A DNA stretch of 64,000 nucleotides from JACDBE01 sp963714055 (GCA_963714055.1 OY970227.1:434001-498000), one strand, 5' to 3'. Shown: positions 1 to 8,077, counted from the first letter of the stretch. Notes: generated from the letters alone by a model not told the origin. Numbers and translations are program-made.

Positions 1-1025
1 GCCGGCGAGCCCGGCGGCTGGTCGGAGTCGAACACCACGAGGAAGCGGTGCGGCCGGCGGGTCGCCAACCGGCCGAGCAGGCTCACCAGCCGCCGACGCG
101 CCTCGCCACCGTGGAAATCGGCACGGTCGAGCAGGTAGGTGAGGTTGTAACCGTCGACGATCACCCGCACCGGGTCGGGTAGGCGGAGCAGCCATTCGAT
201 CGCCTCGGGACGGTCGGGGGCGATCCCGCGTGGGAGCTTCAACGGCTCGGCGGGAGCGCCGTCGACCTCCTCCACGACTCCCGGCTCGACGGCCTCGGCG
301 AGGGACAACCCGGTGGCGAGAGCGGCGATCTCGTTGTCGAGGCGCCGGCCCACCGAAACCGGGTCCCCCATCCCCACGGCTCGCGGTCGGGGATGGCTGG
401 GCATCTGCGGTGGCGCCGCCTCCCGGCTGCGGAGGCGGAGGCTCTCGGCGCGCTGTTCGGCGGCCGCCACTCTCTCCTCCAGCTCGGTGACGGCGGCGAC
501 GAGCCTGCGGTTCTCGGCGTTCAAGGCGTCCATGCCGGCGCCCGCCACTTCAGGATCGATCAGCCGGGCCCGCGCCGCCTGGCTCTCCTTCAACTCGCCT
601 CGGAGCCGGTCTCGCTCGACCTTGACGGCGGCGAGCCGATCCAACGTGGTGGCCAGCTTCTTGTGCAGCTCCGCCACCTCGTTCCCGACGGGTGGCGTCG
701 GTCGGTACCTGGCCGACTCGACCGCCGCCGTTGCCAGGTCGAGCCACCATCCCTCGCCGCGGGTCAGGAAGGACGCGGTGGTGGGCTCGATCCGGTCCTC
801 GAGTTGCTCCACCAGCCGTTCCCTGAGCCACTGGTTGCCATCGAGCTCTGCCAGCAACTTGGCCAGCAACGGCGGGGGGAGCCCGCCGCCTTCGGTTGCC
901 GCCACCTTGCGCAGCGACGCCGGCACCTCCTTGGGGTCGAGCTCCCGGAGGGCCTTGCGCACCTGTCTCACCGGCAGGTCGATCGCCTTGAGCACGTCAG
1001 GAGGCAGCCCGGCCATGCCGTCCAT
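1..1025 (-). CDS. YacP-like NYN (PIN-like) domain protein, C-terminus cut by window edge
   Basis: The minus-strand frame stays open from an ATG at 1025 (a second in-frame ATG is at 1016) to the window edge, about 341 residues. The first 110 residues are helical, residues ~110-200 are a charged coiled coil (AELHKKLATTLDRLAAVK), and at ~285 a NYN/PIN-type nuclease fold begins with the diagnostic VIVDGYNLTYLL, followed by FLVVFDSD carrying a further acidic residue. YacP/DUF901 proteins are predicted RNases of the PIN-like superfamily, and actinobacteria often carry this long form with an N-terminal coiled-coil extension. The end of the domain lies outside the window. It is divergent from the ilv operon, whose promoter abuts its start. 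Family assignment is strong; the substrate is unknown. Confidence 0.8.
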   Translation of the reverse strand, partial: MDGMAGLPPDVLKAIDLPVRQVRKALRELDPKEVPASLRKVAATEGGGLPPPLLAKLLAELDGNQWLRERLVEQLEDRIEPTTASFLTRGEGWWLDLATAAVESARYRPTPPVGNEVAELHKKLATTLDRLAAVKVERDRLRGELKESQAARARLIDPEVAGAGMDALNAENRRLVAAVTELEERVAAAEQRAESLRLRSREAAPPQMPSHPRPRAVGMGDPVSVGRRLDNEIAALATGLSLAEAVEPGVVEEVDGAPAEPLKLPRGIAPDRPEAIEWLLRLPDPVRVIVDGYNLTYLLDRADFHGGEARRRLVSLLGRLATRRPHRFLVVFDSDQPPGSP

Positions 1026-1026
1026 C

Positions 1027-1055
1027 TTGCCCCAAACCGCCCCCGGTGCGATACT
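1027..1055 (+). promoter_or_regulatory. promoter of the ilv leader/operon
   Basis: A -35-like TTGCCC (1027-1032) and a -10-like GATACT (1050-1055) are separated by exactly 17 bp. The predicted start site falls near 1062-1067, at or just before the leader-peptide ATG at 1067, so the leader is probably translated from a leaderless or nearly leaderless transcript. The -35 starts 2 bp beyond the divergent NYN start codon. Confidence 0.55.
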
Positions 1056-1066
1056 CGGTCGACGAC

Positions 1067-1102
1067 ATGAGCACCACCCGCACCCTCGTACTTCTCATCT
1101 GA
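1067..1102 (+). CDS. ilv operon leader peptide (transcription attenuation)
   Basis: A 12-codon open frame encodes MSTTRTLVLLI followed by TGA. Five of its last five residues (L-V-L-L-I) are branched-chain amino acids, the products of the downstream operon, and it also carries three threonines. It lies 117 bp before ilvB and is followed by a strong intrinsic terminator at 1142-1165. This is the standard architecture of ribosome-mediated attenuation of ilvBNC: stalling on Leu/Val/Ile codons when the charged tRNAs are scarce should prevent the terminator from forming. Recognised from sequence layout; not tested. Confidence 0.8.
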   Translation: MSTTRTLVLLI

Positions 1103-1104
1103 CA

Positions 1105-1136
1105 CGGCGCCTGAGCGACCCGTTCGCCCAGCGCCG
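1105..1136 (+). promoter_or_regulatory. upstream stem of the ilv attenuator
   Basis: CGGCGC (1105-1110) can pair with GCGCCG (1131-1136), starting 2 nt after the leader stop codon and ending 5 nt before the terminator stem. It is a candidate pause or protector stem in the attenuator. The alternative antiterminator pairing was not resolved by eye. Confidence 0.4.
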
Positions 1137-1141
1137 ACCCC

Positions 1142-1165
1142 GACCCTCCCCCGGAGGGTCTTTTT
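1142..1165 (+). terminator. intrinsic terminator (attenuator) before ilvB
   Basis: An 8-bp perfect stem GACCCTCC (1142-1149) / GGAGGGTC (1153-1160) with a CCC loop is followed directly by TTTTTG. It lies between the leader peptide and ilvB, in the sense direction, so it can only act as a premature terminator of the ilv transcript. Confidence 0.85.
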
Positions 1166-1219
1166 GTTGGCCAACCACCGTGACCCGACCCCCACCCCCC
1201 ACCCGACCCGGAGACGACG

Positions 1220-2968
1220 ATGAGTGAGACCCTGACCGGAGCCCAGGCGCTGATCCGCGCCCTCGAGCTCGAAGGAGTGGACACCATCTTCGGGGTGCCC
1301 GGCGGGGCGATCCTGCCCGCCTACGACCCCATCCTCGACAGCCCCATCCGCCATGTCCTCGCCCGTCACGAGCAGGGTGCCGGCCACATGGCCTCCGGCT
1401 ACGCCCACGCCTCCGGAAGGGTCGGCGTGGCGATGGCGACATCGGGGCCGGGAGCGACGAACCTGATCACCGCCCTCCAGGACGCCTTCATGGACTCGAT
1501 CCCGCTGGTGGCGGTGACCGGCCAGGTCGGAATGGCCTCCATCGGCTACGACGCCTTCCAGGAGGCGCACACCTGGGGCATCTCGATGCCGTGCACCAAG
1601 CACAACTACCTGGTCACCGAGCCCGAGGCGATCGCCGACGCGATTCACGAAGCATTCCATCTCGCCTCCACCGGACGACCCGGGCCCGTGCTGGTGGACA
1701 TCCCCAAGAACATCCTCAACGCCACGCTCACCTGGCGGGGTCCCGGCAAGCTCGACCTGCCCGGGTACCGGCCCAGCGTCGAGGGCCATCCCAAGCAGGT
1801 GAAGGCGGCAGTGCGGTTGATCGCCGAGTCGGAACGCCCCGTCCTCTATCTGGGCGGCGGGGTGATCCGGGCGAATGCCACCGAAGAGGCGCTCCGCTTC
1901 GCCGAGCTGGCCAACCTGCCGGCGGTCACCACGCTGATGGCCCGCGGCGCCATCCCCGACTCCCACCCGCTCTGCCTGGGGATGCCGGGCATGCACGGCA
2001 ACTACACGGCGATCACCGCGATGCAACGCGCCGACCTGCTCATCGCCGTCGGGGCCCGTTTCGACGACCGGGTCACCGGTGACGTGGCTGCCTTCGCACC
2101 GCATGCCAAGGTCGTCCACGTCGACGTCGATCCCGCCGAGATCGCCAAGGTGCGAACGCCGGAGATCCCCATCGTCGGTGACGCCAGGGCGGTGTTGCGT
2201 CAGCTCATCGTCGCCATGGAGAAGCTGCTCGGTGACGGGAGCGCCCCCGAGCGGGAACCGTGGCTGGAGACGCTGCGTGGCTGGCAGCGCGACAAGCCCT
2301 TGTCCTACACGCAGGACGAATCGGGCCCGATCCAGCAGCAGTACGTAATCGAGGAGTTGCACCGGCTCACCGGCGGCGATGCCGTGGTGGTCGCCGGGGT
2401 CGGCCAGCATCAGATGTGGGCTTCGCAGTTCTGGCGGTTCGAACGGCCCCGCACCTGGATCAACTCCGGAGGGCTGGGGACGATGGGGTACGCCGTGCCC
2501 GCCGCGGTGGGCGCCAAGACCGCGGTCCCGGAGCGCACCGTGTGGGCCATCGACGGCGACGGCTGCTTCCAGATGACCTGCCAGGAGCTGATCACCGCCT
2601 CGGTGGAGGGCATCCCGATCAAGGTGGCGGTGATGAACAACCAGTCGCTGGGAATGGTCAAGCAGTGGCAGCGGCTCTTCTACCACGGGCGCTACTCGGC
2701 GGTCGACCTCACCGACCACACCCCCGACTACGTCAAGCTGGCCGAGGCGATGGGTTGCGCCGGGCTGCGCGCCGACCATCCCGGAGAGGTGCGGCCGGTC
2801 CTGGAGAAGGCGATGGCGATCAACGACCGCCCGGTCGTGGTCGAGTTCCGGTGCGACCCCGACGCCATGGTCTTCCCGATGGTCCCGGCCGGTGGCTCCA
2901 ACGACCTCGTCGTGCTCGGTCCCGAGGACCTGGCCCCCAGCGCAGACGACACGGGCGCCCTGGCATGA
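1220..2968 (+). CDS. ilvB: acetolactate synthase large (catalytic) subunit
   Basis: 582 residues, normal for the family. It condenses two pyruvates to acetolactate, or pyruvate plus 2-oxobutyrate to acetohydroxybutyrate, the first common step of valine, leucine and isoleucine synthesis. Visible elements are the N-terminal catalytic Glu context RHEQGAGHMASGYA (~residue 48), the central FAD/nucleotide domain (VHVDVDPAEIAK), and the C-terminal TPP/Mg motif beginning IDGDGCFQM (~residue 443) and ending in MNNQSLGMVKQW. The ATG at 1220 follows a GGAG about 10 nt upstream. Its stop overlaps the start of ilvN by 4 bp (ATGA), indicating translational coupling of the two subunits. Expression should be controlled by the upstream attenuator. 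Confidence 0.97.
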   Translation: MSETLTGAQALIRALELEGVDTIFGVPGGAILPAYDPILDSPIRHVLARHEQGAGHMASGYAHASGRVGVAMATSGPGATNLITALQDAFMDSIPLVAVTGQVGMASIGYDAFQEAHTWGISMPCTKHNYLVTEPEAIADAIHEAFHLASTGRPGPVLVDIPKNILNATLTWRGPGKLDLPGYRPSVEGHPKQVKAAVRLIAESERPVLYLGGGVIRANATEEALRFAELANLPAVTTLMARGAIPDSHPLCLGMPGMHGNYTAITAMQRADLLIAVGARFDDRVTGDVAAFAPHAKVVHVDVDPAEIAKVRTPEIPIVGDARAVLRQLIVAMEKLLGDGSAPEREPWLETLRGWQRDKPLSYTQDESGPIQQQYVIEELHRLTGGDAVVVAGVGQHQMWASQFWRFERPRTWINSGGLGTMGYAVPAAVGAKTAVPERTVWAIDGDGCFQMTCQELITASVEGIPIKVAVMNNQSLGMVKQWQRLFYHGRYSAVDLTDHTPDYVKLAEAMGCAGLRADHPGEVRPVLEKAMAINDRPVVVEFRCDPDAMVFPMVPAGGSNDLVVLGPEDLAPSADDTGALA

Positions 2969-3513
2969 GCGAGAAGCACCACGTCATCGCCGTGCTCGTC
3001 GAGAACAAGCCGGGAGTCCTGGCGCGGATCTCGTCGATGTTCGCCCGGCGGGGGTTCAACATCCACTCGCTTGCGGTGGGACCCACCGCCGACCCGGCCC
3101 TGTCGCGGATCACCCTGGTGGTCGACGGTCCCGCGATGGAGCAGGTCATCAAACAGCTCTACAAGCTGGTCCCGGTGGTCAAGGTCAGCGAGATCCCCGA
3201 CGACGACCGGATCGAGAGGGAGGTGATGCTGCTCCGGGTCACCAGCGAGCCGTCGCGCCGCCACGAGCTGCTGGCGGCAGCCGAGATCTTCGACGCCGTA
3301 CCCATCGACGTCGGCGTCGCCACGATCACCTTCGAGCTGACCGGCACGCCGTCCCGACTGGCCGACTTCCTCGAGCTGATGACGCCCTACGGCGTCGTCG
3401 ACCTGGTGAAGTCCGGCCGGGTGGCCCTCAGCCGGGACGTCAAGACGCGTGATCCGAAGAGCACAACTCCCCGGACCAGAGAGACCGGCCGACCGCGGCT
3501 CCGTAGCGCCTAG
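2965..3513 (+). CDS. ilvN: acetolactate synthase small (regulatory) subunit
   Basis: 182 residues starting MSEKHHVIAVLVENKPGVLA, an N-terminal ACT domain (residues ~6-75) for feedback inhibition by valine, followed by the C-terminal domain containing EREVMLLRV and FELTGTPSRLADFL that activates the large subunit. The ATG overlaps the ilvB stop codon, which fixes the start. The tail after VKSGRVALSRD (about 25 residues, rich in Arg, Thr and Pro) is longer than usual and looks unstructured. Next in the operon is ilvC, 31 bp downstream. Confidence 0.95.
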   Translation: MSEKHHVIAVLVENKPGVLARISSMFARRGFNIHSLAVGPTADPALSRITLVVDGPAMEQVIKQLYKLVPVVKVSEIPDDDRIEREVMLLRVTSEPSRRHELLAAAEIFDAVPIDVGVATITFELTGTPSRLADFLELMTPYGVVDLVKSGRVALSRDVKTRDPKSTTPRTRETGRPRLRSA

Positions 3514-3544
3514 GCCGGCCACCCCCCACTACCACGGAGCACCA

Positions 3545-4570
3545 ATGCCCCCAACCATCCTCTACGACGGCGACACCGACCCGACGCTCCTGCAACGCCG
3601 CCGGGTGGCGGTGATCGGCTTCGGCAGCCAGGGCCACGCCCACGCTCTCAACCTCAAGGACTCCGGCATCGACGTGGCCGTCGGGCTCCGCGGCGACAGC
3701 CGCCGGGCACCGCTGGCCGCCAACGCCGGGCTCAAGGTGATCGAGCCCGCCGAGGCGGCCGACTGGGCAGACGTGATCATGGTGCTGGTGCCCGACCAGG
3801 TGCAGCCCAGGGTGTACCAGGAGCAGATCGCCCCCCACCTCGCCGCCGGAGACGCCGTCCTGTTCGCCCACGGCTTCGGCGTCCACTTCGGGTACGTGAA
3901 GCCGCCCGCCGACGTCGACGTCGCCATGGTGGCGCCGAAAGGCCCCGGCCACCTGGTGCGCCGCCAGTACCTCGAGGGCAGCGGCGTCCCCAGCCTCCTC
4001 GCCGTCCACCAGGACGCCACCGGCGATGCCCGGGCGACGGCCCTGTCCTACGCCCACGCCCTCGGAGCCACCCGGGCCGGCGTGTTCGAGACCACCTTCG
4101 CCTTCGAGACCGAGACCGATCTGTTCGGGGAGCAGGTCATCCTGTGCGGAGGGGTCGACGAGCTGATCCGGGCCGCCTACGAGACCCTCACCGACGCCGG
4201 CTACCCGGGCGAGATCGCCTACTTCGAGGTGCTCCACGAGCTGAAGCTCATCGTCGACCTCCTGTACGAGGGCGGGCTGAGCTGGATGCGGTACTCGGTG
4301 TCGGACACCGCCGAGTACGGCGACGTGACCAGGGGGCCGCGCATCGTCACCGCCGGCACCCGGGCCGAGATGCGCACCATCCTCGAGGAGATCCGCTCAG
4401 GCGCGTTCGCCCGGGAGTGGATGGACGAGAACGCCGCAGGCGCCCCCAATCTCCTCGCCGCCCGCGCCGCCGTCGCCGAGCACCCCATCGAGGTGATGGG
4501 CCGCGACCTGCGGGCGATGATCCCATTCCTCGTCGACAAGGCCCCCGAGACGGACGGCGTGCCTGCATGA
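3545..4570 (+). CDS. ilvC: ketol-acid reductoisomerase (NADP+), class I
   Basis: 341 residues, the class I length. It isomerises and reduces acetolactate to 2,3-dihydroxyisovalerate using NADPH and Mg. The Rossmann motif is VIGFGSQGHAHALNL (residues ~20-35), followed by the knotted C-terminal domain with acidic metal ligands in DLFGEQVILCGG and YFEVLHELKLIVDLLYEGG. A start at the ATG at 3545 is chosen because GGAG lies at 3536-3539 and the protein then begins in the family register (MPPTILYDGD); the same frame is open further upstream but that part overlaps ilvN. Confidence 0.97.
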   Translation: MPPTILYDGDTDPTLLQRRRVAVIGFGSQGHAHALNLKDSGIDVAVGLRGDSRRAPLAANAGLKVIEPAEAADWADVIMVLVPDQVQPRVYQEQIAPHLAAGDAVLFAHGFGVHFGYVKPPADVDVAMVAPKGPGHLVRRQYLEGSGVPSLLAVHQDATGDARATALSYAHALGATRAGVFETTFAFETETDLFGEQVILCGGVDELIRAAYETLTDAGYPGEIAYFEVLHELKLIVDLLYEGGLSWMRYSVSDTAEYGDVTRGPRIVTAGTRAEMRTILEEIRSGAFAREWMDENAAGAPNLLAARAAVAEHPIEVMGRDLRAMIPFLVDKAPETDGVPA

Positions 4571-4620
4571 CACCGGCCCCCCGACGCACGCCGTCCCGTC
4601 TCGGTCCCTAGTCCCCCGCT

Positions 4621-5688
4621 GTGAATGCCGCCATCGTCCTGCTGCCCGGTGACGGGATCGGCCCCGAGGTGGTGGCCGAGGCACGCAAGGTGCTCGACGC
4701 GGTGGCGGCGCGGTGCGGACACCGCTTCGACTTCGCCGAGCACGCCATCGGGGGCAACGCCATCGATGTCCACGGCGATCCGCTGCCTGAGGCGACGCTC
4801 GAGGCGTGCCGGGGAGCCGACGCCGTGGTGCTCGGCGCCGTCGGCGGGCCGAAGTGGGACGACCCGTCGGCCAAGACCAGGCCGGAGGCCGGCCTGCTGG
4901 CATTGCGCAGCGAGCTCGGGCTCTACGCCAACCTGCGCCCGGTGAAGGTCCATCCCGACCTGGCCGGGGCGTCGCCGCTGCGTCCCGAACGTCTCGTCGG
5001 TGTCGACATCCTGTTCGTGCGCGAGCTCACCGGCGGCATCTACTTCGGCCCGAGCGGGGTCAGCGCCGACGGCACCGAGGCCTTCTCCACGATGGCCTAC
5101 TCGGCCGGCGAGATCGAGCGCATCGTCCGGGTCGCCGCCGATGCCGCCCGGGACCGCCGTGGTCGGCTGACGTCCGTGGACAAGGCCAACGTCCTCGAGG
5201 TGTCCCGCCTCTGGCGGCGGGTCGCCGGCGCCGTGGTTGCCGCCGAGTACCCGGACCTCGCCTACGACGTCGTGCTGGTCGACGCCATGGCGATGCACCT
5301 GCTGTCCCGCCCGTCCGACTTCGACGTCGTCGTCACCGGCAACCTGTTCGGAGACATCCTCACCGACGAGGCGTCGATGATCCCGGGTTCGATGGGGATG
5401 CTCCCGTCGGCCTCGCTCGGCGACCGACCACCCGGGCTGTACGAGCCGGTCCACGGCTCCGCCCCCGACATCGCCGGCACCGGCACCGCCAACCCGCTCG
5501 CCGCCATCCTCGCCGCCGCAATGGCGCTCCGTCACTCGCTCGGGTTGGAGGAAGAAGCGGCGGCGGTCGAGAAGGCGGTGGACAGTGTGGTCGCCGCCGG
5601 GTTGCGCACGCCGGACATCGCCTCTGGCGGGCCAACCGTCTCCACCGCCGAGATGGGGGATGCGGTCGTGGGGCAACTCAGGGGCTGA
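4621..5688 (+). CDS. leuB: 3-isopropylmalate dehydrogenase
   Basis: 355 residues beginning with a GTG read as MNAAIVLLPGDGIGPEVV. It oxidatively decarboxylates 3-isopropylmalate in leucine synthesis. Family hallmarks are the substrate-binding arginines in LGLYANLRPVK and FVRELTGGIYFG, VDKANVLEVSRLWR, the metal-binding aspartates in DVVLVDAMAMHLL and GNLFGDILTDEASMI, and the NAD site LYEPVHGSAPDIAGTGTANP. It is 50 bp after ilvC and probably cotranscribed, which places leucine-branch synthesis under the same attenuator. No clear Shine-Dalgarno precedes the GTG. Confidence 0.95.
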   Translation: MNAAIVLLPGDGIGPEVVAEARKVLDAVAARCGHRFDFAEHAIGGNAIDVHGDPLPEATLEACRGADAVVLGAVGGPKWDDPSAKTRPEAGLLALRSELGLYANLRPVKVHPDLAGASPLRPERLVGVDILFVRELTGGIYFGPSGVSADGTEAFSTMAYSAGEIERIVRVAADAARDRRGRLTSVDKANVLEVSRLWRRVAGAVVAAEYPDLAYDVVLVDAMAMHLLSRPSDFDVVVTGNLFGDILTDEASMIPGSMGMLPSASLGDRPPGLYEPVHGSAPDIAGTGTANPLAAILAAAMALRHSLGLEEEAAAVEKAVDSVVAAGLRTPDIASGGPTVSTAEMGDAVVGQLRG

Positions 5689-5777
5689 GACCGCGAGTTT
5701 TCGAGCGTGATATGAGGTCAGTGATCGCGAGGCCCCTCCCCGTCATCCGTCCTGGCCTTCGGCCCGTGCCGATGCCA

Positions 5778-5801
5778 CCCCTCCCCGCGAGCGGGGAGGG
5801 G
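5778..5801. terminator. strong hairpin between convergent leuB and yceI genes
   Basis: CCCCTCCCCG (5778-5787) and CGGGGAGGGG (5792-5801) form a perfect 10-bp stem with a CGAG loop, 89 bp after the leuB stop and 41 bp from the end of the convergent YceI gene. There is no T tract on either side, so termination would be of the non-canonical kind. A short direct repeat GACATCGGAA flanks it on the right (near 5808 and 5832). Confidence 0.45.
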
Positions 5802-5842
5802 AAAGAAGACATCGGAAGGGAGGGGAAATAGGACATCGGAAC

Positions 5843-6424
5843 TCACCGCTGCTTGATCTGCGTCTCGATCTCCAGCTTGACCTTCTTGGAGACCAGCACG
5901 CCACCCCCCTCGAGCGCGACGTTCCAGGTGAGGCCCCAGTCCTCGCGGTCGACCTCGCCGTGCAGCGAGAAGCCTGCCTTGGTGTTGCCCCACGGGTCCT
6001 GGCCGGAGCCGAGGTATTCGAGGTCGAGCGTGACCGGCTTGGTGACGCCGCGGATGGTGAGGTCCCCGGTCACGCTCCAATGGGCCTTATCGGGCCATCC
6101 GGCACCGTCCGGCACGATGGCGCTGCTTGCGAAGTGGATGGTGGGGTGGTCGCCGACCTCGAAGAAGTCGGCCGAGGCGAGGTGGGCGTCGCGGTCGGGC
6201 GAGCCGGTGGTCAGGCTGGCCACGTCGAGGTCGACGTCGATCACCGAGTCGACGATGTCATCGCCGATCTCGATGCTGCCGGTGAAGGACTCGAACCGTC
6301 CCCTGACCTTGGAGACCATGAGGTGGCGGGCGACGAACTCAACGGTGGTGTGGGCGGGATCGATCTCCCAGGCGCCGGCTGCCGGGTACCGGTCACGTCC
6401 GACGGCGGTCGTTGCGGTGGTCAT
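5843..6424 (-). CDS. YceI family protein (lipocalin-like isoprenoid-binding fold)
   Basis: 193 residues from an ATG at 6424 (MTTATTAVGRDRYPAAG), preceded by AGAGAGGA. The YceI pattern is clear: AWEIDPAHTTVEFVARHLM at the start, SIEIGDDIVDSVIDVDLDVASL, the DRDAHLASADFF segment and TGDLTIRGVTKPVTLD. YceI proteins bind long amphiphiles such as polyprenols or quinones in an extended lipocalin barrel. There is no signal peptide here, so it is likely cytoplasmic, as in other actinobacteria. The upstream inverted repeat at 6452-6467 suggests MarR-type control. Confidence 0.9.
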   Translation of the reverse strand: MTTATTAVGRDRYPAAGAWEIDPAHTTVEFVARHLMVSKVRGRFESFTGSIEIGDDIVDSVIDVDLDVASLTTGSPDRDAHLASADFFEVGDHPTIHFASSAIVPDGAGWPDKAHWSVTGDLTIRGVTKPVTLDLEYLGSGQDPWGNTKAGFSLHGEVDREDWGLTWNVALEGGGVLVSKKVKLEIETQIKQR

Positions 6425-6451
6425 CTCTGCATTCCTCTCTCGGGTGGCTAC

Positions 6452-6467
6452 AGTTGAACATTCAACT
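6452..6467. promoter_or_regulatory. MarR-type operator upstream of yceI
   Basis: AGTTGAA-CA-TTCAACT is a perfect 7-bp inverted repeat with a 2-bp centre, 28 bp upstream of the YceI start and in the most AT-rich stretch of the divergent intergenic region. The shape and sequence resemble operators of MarR-family repressors. No marR gene lies in the window, so the regulator would be encoded elsewhere. Confidence 0.55.
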
Positions 6468-6562
6468 ATTGACTGTACAACCTTATTCCCTCCCCCTGGC
6501 TCGGGGGCCTGGCGCCCGTGGGACAATCGCCGCCAGCATCGAGATCGTGAGGCCCCCCGACG

Positions 6563-6985
6563 ATGCCTTCCCTCGACAGCAGCACGGCACGGTTCCTGGT
6601 CGCCGCCGCCGACCACGGCGTCCTCGCCACCGCAGGCGAGGGGCGCCCTCATCTGGTCCCGGTGGTCTACGCCGTCGAAGGGGACACCGTGGTCACCGCC
6701 GTCGACCACAAGCCGAAGAGCACCCGCCGGTTGGCTCGGCTGTACAACCTCGAGCGCGATCCGCGCTGCACCCTCCTCGTCGACCACTACGAGGACGACT
6801 GGGACCGGCTGTGGTGGGTCAGGGTCGACGGGACCGCCGTCGTCGACGGTTCGCCACCGGCGGTCGAGTCAGCCGCCCGTCTGCTCGCCGAGCGCTACCC
6901 GCAGTACGAGGAGGACCCGCCGCCGGGACCGGTGATCCGCATGACCATCGAGCGCGTCACCGGGTGGGCCGCCACCGAGGTGTGA
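6563..6985 (+). CDS. PPOX-class F420-dependent oxidoreductase (TIGR03668-like)
   Basis: 140 residues with a split beta-barrel flavin/F420-binding fold. Characteristic stretches are ARFLVAAADHGVLATAGEGRPHLVPVVYAV, VDHKPKSTRRLARLYNLERDPRCTLLVDHYEDDW and LWWVRVDGTAVV. The family comprises small actinobacterial deazaflavin-binding reductases of mostly unknown substrate. The start ATG follows CCCGACG and no better alternative is present. It is divergent from yceI across 138 bp and followed by a hairpin at 7001-7020. Confidence 0.85.
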   Translation: MPSLDSSTARFLVAAADHGVLATAGEGRPHLVPVVYAVEGDTVVTAVDHKPKSTRRLARLYNLERDPRCTLLVDHYEDDWDRLWWVRVDGTAVVDGSPPAVESAARLLAERYPQYEEDPPPGPVIRMTIERVTGWAATEV

Positions 6986-7000
6986 AGCGGTACGGCCCGC

Positions 7001-7020
7001 GATGGGGTAGGGGCCCCATC
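7001..7020 (+). terminator. hairpin after the PPOX gene
   Basis: GATGGGG (7001-7007) pairs with CCCCATC (7014-7020) around a TAGGGG loop, 15 bp after the stop codon. No T tract follows, so it is only a possible I-shaped terminator. Confidence 0.4.
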
Positions 7021-7097
7021 TGCGGGAGGAGGGCCGACCGGCACTCTTCGCCGCCTCTGTCACATGTGACGCGCCGGCGAGGTCGGCCCGGGAATCG

Positions 7098-7379
7098 TCA
7101 CAGCTCGATTGCCAGCCGCTTGGCGCCGGTCAGGACTCGGGCGGCCTCGGCGGCGAGCCCGGGGTCGATGGAGGGCCAGGCGGGCCGGCTCATCACCAGC
7201 GCCGACCGCAGGTCGAGCAACGCCTCCGGCGGATCGAGCTCGTCGACCGACTCCGCCGCCGACACCAGGCAGGCCGCCATCGCCAGCCACTCCTCGTGCG
7301 CCGGCAGACCGGCGTTGATGGCGTCGGCCACCCGGCGGGCGGTCGTGGCCACGTCGTCGAGTGTGACCCTGTCTCCCAT
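7098..7379 (-). CDS. hypothetical helical protein (93 aa)
   Basis: Reads MGDRVTLDDVATTARRVADA and is Ala/Leu-rich, predicted all-helical, with no membrane segment and a single cysteine in MAACLVSAAESVD. I do not recognise the family. Evidence that it is real: good third-position GC, and a TACACT -10 motif on its strand (7388-7393) 8 nt before the ATG, the spacing expected for a leaderless actinobacterial mRNA. It is divergent from the nitroreductase gene with 68 bp between them. Confidence 0.6.
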   Translation of the reverse strand: MGDRVTLDDVATTARRVADAINAGLPAHEEWLAMAACLVSAAESVDELDPPEALLDLRSALVMSRPAWPSIDPGLAAEAARVLTGAKRLAIEL

Positions 7380-7387
7380 CGCCTACG

Positions 7388-7393
7388 AGTGTA
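7388..7393 (-). promoter_or_regulatory. -10 element for a leaderless transcript of the 93-aa gene
   Basis: On the minus strand TACACT is followed by 8 nt and then the ATG at 7379. A TTGCCA immediately upstream is too close to be a standard -35, so this rests on the -10 and spacing only. Confidence 0.35.
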
Positions 7394-7447
7394 TGGCAAG
7401 CGGCCCGACGCCGGCTGGTACGTTCGCCGTCGAGAAGGAGGATCGCC

Positions 7448-8035
7448 GTGGAGTTCAGCGAGGTCGTGCGACGCCGGCGGATGGTCCGTAACTACACCGA
7501 CGAGCGGGTCGATCCGGCGGCGGTGGAGCGGATCGTGGCGGCGGGGCTGCGTGCCCCTTCGGCCGGCTACAGCCAGGGCCAGTCCTTCGTGGTGGTCACC
7601 GAGCCCGAGCGGCGGCGACGCATCGCCGAGCTCGCCGGTGAGGCCGACTATGTCGCCGCCGGGTTCGACCCGTGGATCTCGAGGGCGCCGGTCCACGTGG
7701 TCGTCTGCGTGAGCGAGCGACTGTACCGGGACCGCTACGACGAGCCGGACAAGAACCCTGAGGGAGCGGAGCAGGACTGGCCCGTCCCATACTGGTGGGT
7801 GGACGCCGGCGCCTCGCTGATGCTGCTGCTCCTCGCCGTCGTGGACGAGGGGCTCGCCGCCGGGTTCCTCGGGTCGCACGCCATGCCCGAGCTGGAGGCC
7901 GGGCTGGGGCTTCCTGCCGACGTCAGGGCGATCGGGGTGGTGACCATCGGCCATGCGGCGACCGACCGTCGCTCCGGCTCGCTCGCCCGAGGCGCCCGAC
8001 CGGGCACGGAGACCATCCACCGTGAGGTCTGGTAA
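7448..8035 (+). CDS. nitroreductase family FMN-dependent oxidoreductase
   Basis: 195 residues from a GTG with a strong AAGGAGG 6 nt upstream. The family opening is EFSEVVRRRRMVRNYTDERV, followed by GLRAPSAGYSQGQSFVVVTE (FMN phosphate contact) and, near the C-terminus, AMPELEAGLGLPADVRAIGVVTIGH. The insertion YWWVDAGASLMLLLLAVVDEGLA matches the dimer-interface helix. Members reduce nitro compounds, quinones or enones with NAD(P)H or act as dehalogenases; the substrate cannot be told from sequence. Confidence 0.9.
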   Translation: MEFSEVVRRRRMVRNYTDERVDPAAVERIVAAGLRAPSAGYSQGQSFVVVTEPERRRRIAELAGEADYVAAGFDPWISRAPVHVVVCVSERLYRDRYDEPDKNPEGAEQDWPVPYWWVDAGASLMLLLLAVVDEGLAAGFLGSHAMPELEAGLGLPADVRAIGVVTIGHAATDRRSGSLARGARPGTETIHREVW

Positions 8036-8077
8036 CGGACACATCCTCCGCCACTCGAGGAAGCACGTCCTCTCCTC

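Noticed and set aside
968..2779. 603-residue minus-strand open frame antisense to ilvB
   Set aside because: Composition (His/Gly/Asp/Arg-rich, no domain) is the usual shadow of a high-GC gene; ilvB is certain on the plus strand.
7059..7070. Perfect palindrome GTCACATGTGAC
   Set aside because: Could be a regulator site, but it lies between two gene 3' ends, is a single copy and has no promoter context.
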